From Nitrospinales bacterium (GTDB lineage Bacteria > Nitrospinota_A > UBA7883 > JACRGQ01), in NCBI GenBank assembly GCA_023248615.1, contig JAHFEI010000047.1:1-10737 (forward strand): 10,737 nucleotides of DNA, read 5' to 3'. The notes below the pieces were generated by a model that was not told the origin of the DNA, searched no databases, and was given only the letters and a program-made list of their open reading frames with translations. Position 1 is the stretch's first letter; every line of letters starts with the position of its first letter. The position numbers were made by a program, and so were the translations under genes. Of the stretch, positions 1 to 5,437 are shown in pieces.

Positions 1-846
1 GTACTGCACCAGCCGCTTGCCGTTGAACGGGCTGGCCTCGCGCTCTATGAAGTATGCGGTTTTGGCAAAAGTTTTTTTGTCGCCCCTCACCTCTTCAAAC
101 GGCGGCAGTGTAAGGCGTGGCTCCAGCGTGCGGGCATGCGCCTTTGTAGTCAGGTATGCCACTCCGGGATGGGACTTCAATTTTTGCAGGGCCTGTTGTG
201 TAGCATCGGATGTGCGTAGTGCCGGGCCACCCGTTTGCGCCGCCGCGCTTGCCAGCTCGCTGGCGATGGCGGATGCAATCTGCTCCCCCATGCCGAATAC
301 CAGCAGGTCGGCATCCATGCCAAGCAGGATGGAGGGGCGCACCTTGTTCTGCCAGTAGTCGTAATGCGCCAGCCGCCGCAGGCTGGCCTCTACGCCGCCG
401 GTTACGATGACGCTATCCGGGTACGCCTGCCGCGCCAGTTCGGTATAGGCGGTGGTTGCATAATCCGGGCGGTGGCCGCCACGCCCACCTTCGGCATACA
501 TATCGTCGGAGCGTGTTTTTTTGTTTGCGGTGTAGTTGTTTATCATGCTGTCCACCGTGCCGGAAGATATGCCGATGAAAAGCCGGGGTTGCCCCATTTG
601 CGTTATGTCTTGCGTGTTGTCCCAGCGTGGCTGGGGGATGATGCCGACCTTGTAGCCCTGCCGCTCCAGCCACCGCCCCAAAAGGGGGATGCCGAAACTG
701 GGGTGGTCCACATATGCGTCGCCTCCGATTAACAGTACGTCCAGTTCGCTCCATCCCATCCATTGCATTTCCTGGCGGGTGGTGGGCAGGAACCTGGAGC
801 ATAGCTCGCGGTGGGAGAGGGTTGGTTTGTGCGCCGGTTGTGCCAT
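1..846 (-). CDS. ygiQ: YgiQ family protein, N-terminal part (cut by window edge)
   Basis: The minus strand is open from an ATG at 846-844 to the left edge (282 codons, no stop), so only the N-terminal part is here. The translation carries hallmarks of the YgiQ/UPF0313 family: a start region with FLPTTRQEM, then GGDAYVDHPSFG, GYKVGIIPQPRW, DSMINNYTANKK with RSDDMY, and GGVEASLRRLAHYDYW. Known of the family: a vitamin B12-binding-like N-terminal domain followed by a radical SAM core with a CxxxCxxC cluster site. That core lies beyond the window, so I cannot verify it. The biochemical role of YgiQ is unsettled. The ATG is the only in-frame ATG after an upstream stop (861-859), but no good Shine-Dalgarno precedes it. 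It starts 28 nt after a 54-codon gene on the same strand, so coupled expression is likely. Identity is near certain; function is not. Confidence 0.93.
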   Translation of the reverse strand, partial: MAQPAHKPTLSHRELCSRFLPTTRQEMQWMGWSELDVLLIGGDAYVDHPSFGIPLLGRWLERQGYKVGIIPQPRWDNTQDITQMGQPRLFIGISSGTVDSMINNYTANKKTRSDDMYAEGGRGGHRPDYATTAYTELARQAYPDSVIVTGGVEASLRRLAHYDYWQNKVRPSILLGMDADLLVFGMGEQIASAIASELASAAAQTGGPALRTSDATQQALQKLKSHPGVAYLTTKAHARTLEPRLTLPPFEEVRGDKKTFAKTAYFIEREASPFNGKRLVQY

Positions 847-874
847 CGGTTGAGGATATCAGGTTGCTTTGGGC

Positions 875-1039
875 CTATTTCCCCTTCATATCCTTTTCCA
901 TCTCATCCAGAATCTTTTCGCGCCCTTTGGCTTCTTTCCTTTGTTCAAGCTTTATCAGGCACCACAAGACAACGAGCAACAAGGCCGCAATGATAAGGCC
1001 AGTAGTGTAATCAATCGGCGTGGTTGCGTAGTACACCAT
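875..1039 (-). CDS. 54-residue single-pass membrane protein upstream of ygiQ
   Basis: This small gene starts at ATG 1039-1037 and ends at TAG 877-875. A GGAG ribosome binding site (1050-1047) sits 7 nt before the start, with a TACAAT -10 candidate just upstream. The product has a short N-terminus (MVYYATTPIDYTT), one hydrophobic segment at about residues 13-30 (GLIIAALLLVVLWCLIK), and a charged, probably helical cytoplasmic tail rich in Lys and Glu (residues 30-54). Topology by the positive-inside rule is N-out, C-in. I do not recognise a family. The layout resembles small accessory membrane subunits such as CcmD or CcoQ, but no partner genes for those are present. Its place 28 nt before ygiQ suggests co-transcription. 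The start signals and the clean TM-plus-tail design are why I call it real. Confidence 0.7.
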   Translation of the reverse strand: MVYYATTPIDYTTGLIIAALLLVVLWCLIKLEQRKEAKGREKILDEMEKDMKGK

Positions 1040-1059
1040 TTTCTATCTCCGTTGACGCT

Positions 1060-1065
1060 ATTGTA
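1060..1065 (-). promoter_or_regulatory. Candidate -10 box for the 54-aa gene/ygiQ unit
   Basis: Read on the minus strand this is TACAAT, one mismatch from TATAAT. A start about 7 nt downstream would give a leader of roughly 14 nt that still contains the GGAG site at 1050-1047. No convincing -35 hexamer is visible at the expected distance, so this is a modest call. Confidence 0.35.
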
Positions 1066-1119
1066 AATTGGGACGCGTTGAACCCCGACCCCCATTCTAC
1101 CGCCCCTTGTTGCCGTAAT

Positions 1120-1144
1120 CCTACCAAATTCGGTAGGCGCTACC
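1120..1144. promoter_or_regulatory. CTACC/GGTAG palindromic element in divergent intergenic region
   Basis: CCTACC (1120-1125) and GGTAGG (1132-1137) form a perfect 6-bp inverted repeat around AAATTC. The GGTAG half pairs again with a further CTACC (1140-1144) across GCG. Another CTACC lies at 1097-1101. The cluster sits midway between the -10 boxes of the two divergent units, about 55-65 bp from each. It could be an operator or activator site for either unit. No regulator gene in the window points to a binding protein. Confidence 0.35.
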
Positions 1145-1179
1145 AATCCCGGCGTTCCACCCGAAAGTGATTTATTGAT

Positions 1180-1210
1180 TTGCCAATAAACGGGGGCAAC
1201 CTGATATATT
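1180..1210 (+). promoter_or_regulatory. Promoter for the TPR-cyclase gene, apparently leaderless
   Basis: A -10 box TATATT (1205-1210) follows a possible -35 TTGCCA (1180-1185) at a long 19-bp spacing. The -10 is only 7 nt before the ATG at 1218, so transcription should begin at about 1217-1218, leaving no room for a Shine-Dalgarno. AGGGG at 1212-1216 is too close to the ATG to act as one. Confidence 0.45.
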
Positions 1211-1217
1211 TAGGGGC

Positions 1218-2966
1218 ATGGGTGTGTTCGATTCCATAACCGGGGGCGGCTCGAAAAAAGCTAGGCAAAAGCTGGACGAGGGGCAGGTTCTGCTCGAAAG
1301 CGGTCAAGGCAAAGAGGCTCTTGCCTGTTTTGACGAAGCGGTAAAGCTGGACGCAAAATGCGTGGATGCGCATTACGCCCGGGCAAACCTTAAATTGCAG
1401 TACGGTAAAAAAGAGGACGCGGTAAAGGATTTCAACGAGGCATTGCGGCTTGACCCCGGCCACGCGAAAGCGTATGGCGGGCGTGGGCTTGCGCGTGTGC
1501 AGATGGGGCGGCTTGCCGATGCGGTGGGCGATTTCAACGAGGCATTGCGGCTGAACCCGCAATCCGCGCTCCTTTATTACAACCTGGGTAGTGCGCGGTT
1601 TAAGCAGGGGCAGTACCAAGAGGCGCTGGAGGCGTATGGGCATGGCTTAAGGCTAAACCCTGGCCATGCCGGCATGTGGTACGCCAGCGGCAAAAGCAAG
1701 GCGGCGCTGGGGCGCAAGGAAGAGGCCATCGCCGATTTCAGCGAGGCCATAAGGATAGAGCCGAAAAACCCCAAGGCGTTCGGGCGGCGGGGCGTGCTTA
1801 AGATGTCGCTGGGAAACATGAAGGAGGCGATGGCTGATTTCGACAAGGCGATAGCGATGGAGCCGCGCAACGCCGGGGCGTACTTCAACCGCGCCAACGT
1901 GCGCTCCCGCATGGGGATGAAGGAAGAGGCGGTGCTGGATTACGACGAGGCTATACGCCTTTCCCCCACAAACGCGGTAGCGTACTACAACCGGGGGAAT
2001 GGGCATTTCTCGCTGGGCAAACATGCGGAGGCGATAAAGGATTACAACAAGGCGCTGAAGCTGGATTCCACGCTGGCGCTTGCGTACTACAGCCGTAGCG
2101 CCGCGCGTATCTCCACCGGCGAGCGCGATAAGGGCATAAAGGACCTGGAAATATTCGTCCAGATGTCGGAGAACTCCCTTGCCGGCACCTCCAAGATACG
2201 GGAGGAGGCGATACGGCAGCTTGAGGCGTTAAAGACCAGCAATACTGTGGCAGTGATGCCACTGCCGGAAGATACCGAGCCTATGGACGCTATCAAGGAA
2301 GTGGAATCTTTTAAGGGAGAGTCGAAGGCGGGAGAGGGGATAAAGGAGCAGAAATTCGAGGCGATAATATTTATCGATATCTGCAAATCCACCAACACGA
2401 TAGACGGCTTCGGCGAATTGCATTATTTCCAGAAGGTGCTTGGCGTGCTGGACAAGCCGCTGGCGGAACTGAAAAAACGGTACAACTGCATGTTCGAGAA
2501 AAGCACTGGCGACGGTTATATGCTGACTTTCAACGACTGCACAAACGCGGCAAACCTTGCCGTGTGCATATTGCAGGAGGTGGAGCGGCACAACACGATA
2601 ACGGACGACCCAGCCTTTAAAGTCGACCTGCGTATCGGGATGGATTGCGGACAGGTGATAGTGAAGGAATCCGATAGCGACCGGATAGGCGATGCCGCCA
2701 ACATCGCCAAGAGGATAGAAGGGCTTATGGCCGATTCTTTCGTGGAGCTTGCGGAGCCAGCTAAAATATCGTTCCCGGATAAAAACCGGATTTTTCTTTC
2801 GGCCAAGGTTTTGACCATGCTGGGGGAGAGCCACAACATCAAAAACTCGGAAGTGGGGTGGGCGGAACTGAAAGGGAAGGTCGGGATGCGCTATCAGATA
2901 CACCAGATACACTGGCGGGAGTCTACGCCTTCCGCCTCCCCCGGAAGCACCTCGGTAAGGCTGTAA
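1218..2966 (+). CDS. TPR-repeat protein with C-terminal class III nucleotide cyclase domain
   Basis: The 582-residue product has nine contiguous 34-residue tetratricopeptide repeats (about residues 14-319), a charged helical linker (320-378), and a class III cyclase domain (about 380-560). Conserved cyclase positions are visible: metal-binding Asp387 in FIDICKS and Asp432 in STGDGY; Lys428, the adenine-selecting Lys of KxxGD; Asp486, five residues before the GD of RIGDAANIAKR and aligning with the second base-recognition position; and transition-state residues Asn495 and Arg499. This set favours an active adenylate cyclase making cAMP from ATP, though GTP is not excluded without a test. There is no signal peptide or membrane segment, so it is cytosolic. 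The TPR array is probably the protein-binding input. The start at ATG 1218 has no Shine-Dalgarno and sits at the predicted transcription start. The gene stands alone; rpsT downstream has its own promoter. Confidence 0.9.
   Translation: MGVFDSITGGGSKKARQKLDEGQVLLESGQGKEALACFDEAVKLDAKCVDAHYARANLKLQYGKKEDAVKDFNEALRLDPGHAKAYGGRGLARVQMGRLADAVGDFNEALRLNPQSALLYYNLGSARFKQGQYQEALEAYGHGLRLNPGHAGMWYASGKSKAALGRKEEAIADFSEAIRIEPKNPKAFGRRGVLKMSLGNMKEAMADFDKAIAMEPRNAGAYFNRANVRSRMGMKEEAVLDYDEAIRLSPTNAVAYYNRGNGHFSLGKHAEAIKDYNKALKLDSTLALAYYSRSAARISTGERDKGIKDLEIFVQMSENSLAGTSKIREEAIRQLEALKTSNTVAVMPLPEDTEPMDAIKEVESFKGESKAGEGIKEQKFEAIIFIDICKSTNTIDGFGELHYFQKVLGVLDKPLAELKKRYNCMFEKSTGDGYMLTFNDCTNAANLAVCILQEVERHNTITDDPAFKVDLRIGMDCGQVIVKESDSDRIGDAANIAKRIEGLMADSFVELAEPAKISFPDKNRIFLSAKVLTMLGESHNIKNSEVGWAELKGKVGMRYQIHQIHWRESTPSASPGSTSVRL
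1428..1552 (+). repeat. 23-bp exact direct repeat, one TPR unit apart
   Basis: The same 23 bases occur at 1428-1450 and 1530-1552, beginning GATTTCAACGAGG. They encode DFNEALRL in helix B of adjacent repeats. The offset is exactly 102 bp, or 34 codons, which is one TPR. This suggests that one repeat unit was duplicated or homogenised recently, since the other units have diverged at the nucleotide level. Confidence 0.8.
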
Positions 2967-2978
2967 TAGTTTTAGGGT

Positions 2979-3006
2979 TTGACATTTGCCCCGTTTCGGC
3001 TAGAAT
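2979..3006 (+). promoter_or_regulatory. Strong sigma70-type promoter for rpsT
   Basis: A perfect -35 TTGACA (2979-2984) is followed after 16 bp by TAGAAT (3001-3006), one mismatch from TATAAT. The predicted start at about 3013 gives a leader of about 15 nt that contains the GGAGG site. A near-consensus promoter fits a ribosomal protein gene. Confidence 0.85.
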
Positions 3007-3017
3007 ACCCCTCTTTT

Positions 3018-3022
3018 GGAGG
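3018..3022 (+). promoter_or_regulatory. Shine-Dalgarno site that fixes the rpsT UUG start
   Basis: GGAGG lies 5 nt before TTG 3028-3030. The earlier in-frame TTG at 3016 overlaps this site and has none of its own, so 3028 is the start. Confidence 0.85.
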
Positions 3023-3027
3023 AAGAA

Positions 3028-3291
3028 TTGAAAAAGCACAGATCGCCGGTTAAAGCGGCAAAGCAGGACATAAAACGCCACGAGCGCAACGTAAGCTACA
3101 GGCACAATGTCGCCACGATCACCAAGAAGGTGAACTTGACGGTAGCCACCGGCGATAAGGCGAAAGCCGCGCTGGAATTTAAGGCCGCACAGGCCTTGAT
3201 TGATGGCGGAAAGACCAAGGGAATCCTGCACCGCAAGACTGCATCACGCCGCGTTTCGCGCATAGCAAAACGTGTCGCGAAAATGGCCTGA
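3028..3291 (+). CDS. rpsT: 30S ribosomal protein S20
   Basis: The product is 87 residues, the usual S20 length, and very basic. Its N-terminus KKHRSPVKAAKQDIKRHERN matches the S20 pattern (lysine-rich, HKSAxKRxRQxxKRRxRN-like), and the C-terminal half carries the family's GILHRKTASRRVSRIAKRV helix. S20 is a primary binder of 16S rRNA in the body of the small subunit. The chosen start is TTG 3028, set by GGAGG at 3018-3022. In Escherichia coli rpsT also begins with UUG, and the rare start is tied to autogenous translational control (established knowledge); the same control here is inference. It is expressed from its own promoter (2979-3006) and is not coupled to the cyclase gene 61 nt upstream. 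Confidence 0.95.
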   Translation: MKKHRSPVKAAKQDIKRHERNVSYRHNVATITKKVNLTVATGDKAKAALEFKAAQALIDGGKTKGILHRKTASRRVSRIAKRVAKMA

Positions 3292-3301
3292 CGGGCCTTT
3301 T
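3280..3301 (+). terminator. Weak candidate intrinsic terminator after rpsT
   Basis: GGCC (3285-3288) and GGCC (3294-3297) can pair around TGACG, followed by TTTT (3298-3301). The A-rich stretch before the stem can pair with the T's across one mismatch. The stem overlaps the rpsT stop codon. Four GC pairs and four T's make this weak, but it is the only U-tailed hairpin seen after the gene. Confidence 0.35.
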
Positions 3302-3323
3302 ACGTTGGGGCGGAGCGGGCTGG

Positions 3324-3358
3324 CCGGATTCTTTTCCGGGGCGGCGGGCACTTTGCCC
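3324..3358. repeat. Two small adjacent hairpins in the rpsT-operon gap
   Basis: CCGGA/TCCGG (3324-3328 with 3335-3339) and GGGCA/TGCCC (3346-3350 with 3354-3358) are perfect 5-bp stems. Neither has a T tract, so they are not clear intrinsic terminators. They lie upstream of the predicted operon start at about 3421 and could fold in read-through rpsT transcripts, perhaps limiting 3' decay. Confidence 0.35.
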
Positions 3359-3384
3359 CTGAAACATCCGGTTTCCGGCAGGCA

Positions 3385-3413
3385 TTTCAAAACGGCAACC
3401 TTTGTACTATAAT
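3385..3413 (+). promoter_or_regulatory. Promoter of the five-gene sugar operon, apparently leaderless
   Basis: A perfect -10 TATAAT (3408-3413) is preceded at 17 bp by a poor -35 (TTTCAA, 3385-3390). The ATG of the first gene begins 8 nt after the -10, so the mRNA should start at or just before the AUG. The bases between (CACGCCGC) contain no Shine-Dalgarno. A weak -35 could mean an activator is needed, but no site is evident. Confidence 0.6.
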
Positions 3414-3421
3414 CACGCCGC

Positions 3422-4642
3422 ATGACGGTGGGGAAATGGAGCTTCGAGAAAAAGGTGTTGTCCTTTTTCATATTCGTATTTTTCCTTATCGCGTTTTCTC
3501 CCGCGCAGGGCATACATAACGTCTATCTGGGCTACAATGGCGGGGTGGTTTCCATATTCAGCGGACAAAACCCGTACCCCACGGACTGGAGGACGGCTGA
3601 ACCTCCTTTTGGCAATTGGTTTCTCTGGCCGCCGCTTTTTGCCCTGTTTTTCTATCCGTTTTCCACTTTGGTCATGGAGCCGCATGTAGCATCCTACTTC
3701 TGGTGTGTGTTTAACATGCTGGCGTTGGTCGCGGGTATCCATGCCATTTGGGGCATCATAGACGGGAACCAGAAACTTTTTAAGGGGAAGTGGTACCTCT
3801 TCGCCCTCGTCCTCATCGCAAACGAGATGATAGGTAGCCTTACCAACTTGCAGATAAACAGCCTCATCACCGGCATTACGCTTTTGGGGGTGGCAATGTA
3901 TTTCCGGAAGCGGTATGCGGCGGCGGGGTTTTTCCTGGCCTTGGGTGTGGGGTTGAAAATTATCCCGCTTCCCATGGCCATGTTGCTGATGCTGGAGTTC
4001 AACTTCGTATTCATAATTTCGTTCGTACTCTTTCTGGCTGGGCTTTCCATGCTTCCGATGTTGGTGATGTCGCCTGCCCTGTGGGCGGAATGTTTCCGGT
4101 CGTTCTTCGAACTCCATTCGATGGAGCGGGTGCATGCCATCTATCTCGGACTCCATCCCACGCTCCAGCATTACGGTATCATCATCAGCACTTCGGAGTT
4201 TATGCCCTTTTTGCTGGTAAATGCCATGGCGTTGGCGGTCACTGCGTTTATGGTGTTCCGCAAGGATAGGGAACAGTTCGTGCGCCTGCTGGTTCCGCTT
4301 GCGCTCGCGTTTATGATACTTTTCAATGCGCGTGCCGAAAGCCCCACGTTCGTCATGCTGGCGCCGATATTTACGTTCATACTGCATGCCGCCCTTTCTG
4401 CGAGAGAAAATGGAGATGAGGGGGAGTATAAAACCCACATGATGTTTTTGCTCGTCGGCTGGTTCCTTGTTTCCATCGTCTTTTCCGATCTTGTGCCGAA
4501 ACCGATGCGCGTGTTTTCCAACACATGGCATGTAAAGACAATCGGAGCCGTTTGGCTTTACGTTTGGGGATGGAAACAGGTGTTCTCATTTTTCAGGAAT
4601 GATGCGGCAGGGGACGAACTGCTAGTCCCGGTGGCACAGTAA
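3422..4642 (+). CDS. GT87-like (DUF2029-type) polytopic membrane glycosyltransferase
   Basis: A 406-residue protein with about ten hydrophobic segments (from residues 11-29 to 370-388) and no cleavable signal. The pattern fits GT-C family 87: an extracytoplasmic loop after TM1 ending in SGQNPYP (47-53), WPPLFALFFYPF (69-80), a TNLQIN segment (141-146), an LGVGLKIIPLP segment (174-184, resembling the family's ALKPxPL), and a late FNARAESPTFVMLAPIF segment. GT87 enzymes such as mycobacterial PimE use polyprenyl-phosphate sugars on the outer face of the membrane (established). The downstream GT2 domain is of the type that makes such donors, so this is probably the transferase consuming it (inference). 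The Asp normally early in the first loop is not obvious, which lowers certainty. It is first in the operon, with no Shine-Dalgarno and an AUG at the predicted transcript end. Confidence 0.75.
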   Translation: MTVGKWSFEKKVLSFFIFVFFLIAFSPAQGIHNVYLGYNGGVVSIFSGQNPYPTDWRTAEPPFGNWFLWPPLFALFFYPFSTLVMEPHVASYFWCVFNMLALVAGIHAIWGIIDGNQKLFKGKWYLFALVLIANEMIGSLTNLQINSLITGITLLGVAMYFRKRYAAAGFFLALGVGLKIIPLPMAMLLMLEFNFVFIISFVLFLAGLSMLPMLVMSPALWAECFRSFFELHSMERVHAIYLGLHPTLQHYGIIISTSEFMPFLLVNAMALAVTAFMVFRKDREQFVRLLVPLALAFMILFNARAESPTFVMLAPIFTFILHAALSARENGDEGEYKTHMMFLLVGWFLVSIVFSDLVPKPMRVFSNTWHVKTIGAVWLYVWGWKQVFSFFRNDAAGDELLVPVAQ

Positions 4643-4657
4643 ACAGGCGGAAAAGGT

Positions 4658-5437
4658 TTGGGAGACGTGGAATTTAAAAGTCTCCTGAAGAAAGCCAAGT
4701 TGCGCCTGTTGCGGATGCACTATGAAAGCAAGGTAGGCCATATCGGCGGGAACCTGTCGTCGCTGGACGCCATTTTGTACCTGCATCTTTTTGCGATGAA
4801 AAATGATGACCTGTTTGTCCTGTCAAAAGGTCATTCCGCAGGGGCGCTTTACGTCGCGCTTTGGATGGCGGGGAAACTTGATGAGGGAGACCTGGAAAAG
4901 TTCCACCGGGACGGGACACGGATTGCTGGCCACCCCACAGGGGGCTGGCATCCGGGAATAAGGTTTTCCACCGGTAGCCTGGGGCATGGGCTGGGGCTTT
5001 CTGCTGGCGCGGCCCTGGCGCGAAAGATAAAAGCTGCCCCCGGCAAGGTATTTTGCCTTTTGTCCGATGGTGAGTGGAACGAGGGTTCAAATTGGGAGGC
5101 GCTCATTTTTCTGGCGCACCAAAAGCTGGACAACCTTACGCTTCTTATCGATGCCAACGGGTTGCAAGGGTTTGGCGGCACTAGCGAGGTGGCTACGCTG
5201 GAGCCGCTGGCCGAAAAATTCCGTACCTTTGCGCTGGATGTGCGCGAGGTGGATGGGCATGACCACGCGGCGCTTGCCTTGGCTCTTGCCGCGCAGGCCA
5301 CGTTGCCGAAAGTGATAATAATGCGCACGGTTAAGGGAAAGGGCGTTTCGTTTATGGAAAACCGGATGGAATGGCACTATCTCCCTATGACCGAAGAGCA
5401 GTACAAAAAGGCGGTAGAAGAGGTGACGGCGCCATGA
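4658..5437 (+). CDS. Transketolase-like ThDP enzyme, N-terminal subunit
   Basis: The 259-residue product is the pyrophosphate-binding half of a split transketolase. Visible: GHIGGNLSSLDAI with His28, SKGHSAGALY with His59, TGSLGHGLG with His110, and the ThDP/metal motif SDGEWNEG through DANG, in which Asp137 and Asn167 are the expected Mg ligands. The first Gly of the usual GDG is Ser136. A C-terminal EWHYLP with His240 follows. The protein alone lacks the catalytic Glu, which lies on the next gene. The start is uncertain: TTG 4658 has AGGCGG (4645-4650) at 7 nt, while GTG 4667 has GGGAG only 2 nt away. The first is annotated. It begins 15 nt after the previous gene and overlaps the next by 4 nt. 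In this setting the likely job is two-carbon transfer in making a special sugar rather than the pentose phosphate pathway (inference). Confidence 0.9.
   Translation: MGDVEFKSLLKKAKLRLLRMHYESKVGHIGGNLSSLDAILYLHLFAMKNDDLFVLSKGHSAGALYVALWMAGKLDEGDLEKFHRDGTRIAGHPTGGWHPGIRFSTGSLGHGLGLSAGAALARKIKAAPGKVFCLLSDGEWNEGSNWEALIFLAHQKLDNLTLLIDANGLQGFGGTSEVATLEPLAEKFRTFALDVREVDGHDHAALALALAAQATLPKVIIMRTVKGKGVSFMENRMEWHYLPMTEEQYKKAVEEVTAP
5421..5426 (+). promoter_or_regulatory. Ribosome binding site fixing the transketolase C-subunit start
   Basis: AGGTGA lies 7 nt before ATG 5434-5436, inside the end of the previous gene. It supports 5434 over the longer in-frame start at 5371, which would overlap the N-subunit gene by 67 nt. 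Confidence 0.75.

Noticed and set aside
235..732. A 165-codon plus-strand frame across the ygiQ region
   Set aside because: It is the complement of a clearly conserved YgiQ N-terminal domain and its translation has no family features.
2229..2912. A 227-codon open frame on the minus strand opposite the cyclase domain
   Set aside because: It lies antisense to conserved cyclase motifs and has no motifs of its own.
2929..2947. CTTCCG/CGGAAG hairpin near the end of the cyclase gene as a terminator
   Set aside because: The 6-bp stem lies inside the coding sequence and is not followed by a T tract.
3413..4531. A 372-codon open frame on the minus strand opposite the GT87-like gene
   Set aside because: The translation is rich in His, Lys, Arg and Gln with no domain, as expected from the antisense of a hydrophobic protein. 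It has no ribosome binding site, and the plus strand has a clear membrane enzyme.
5371..5433. 21-codon upstream extension of the transketolase C subunit
   Set aside because: It would overlap the N subunit by 67 nt. The ATG at 5434 has AGGTGA at 7 nt and an ATGA overlap, and begins at the conserved helix.
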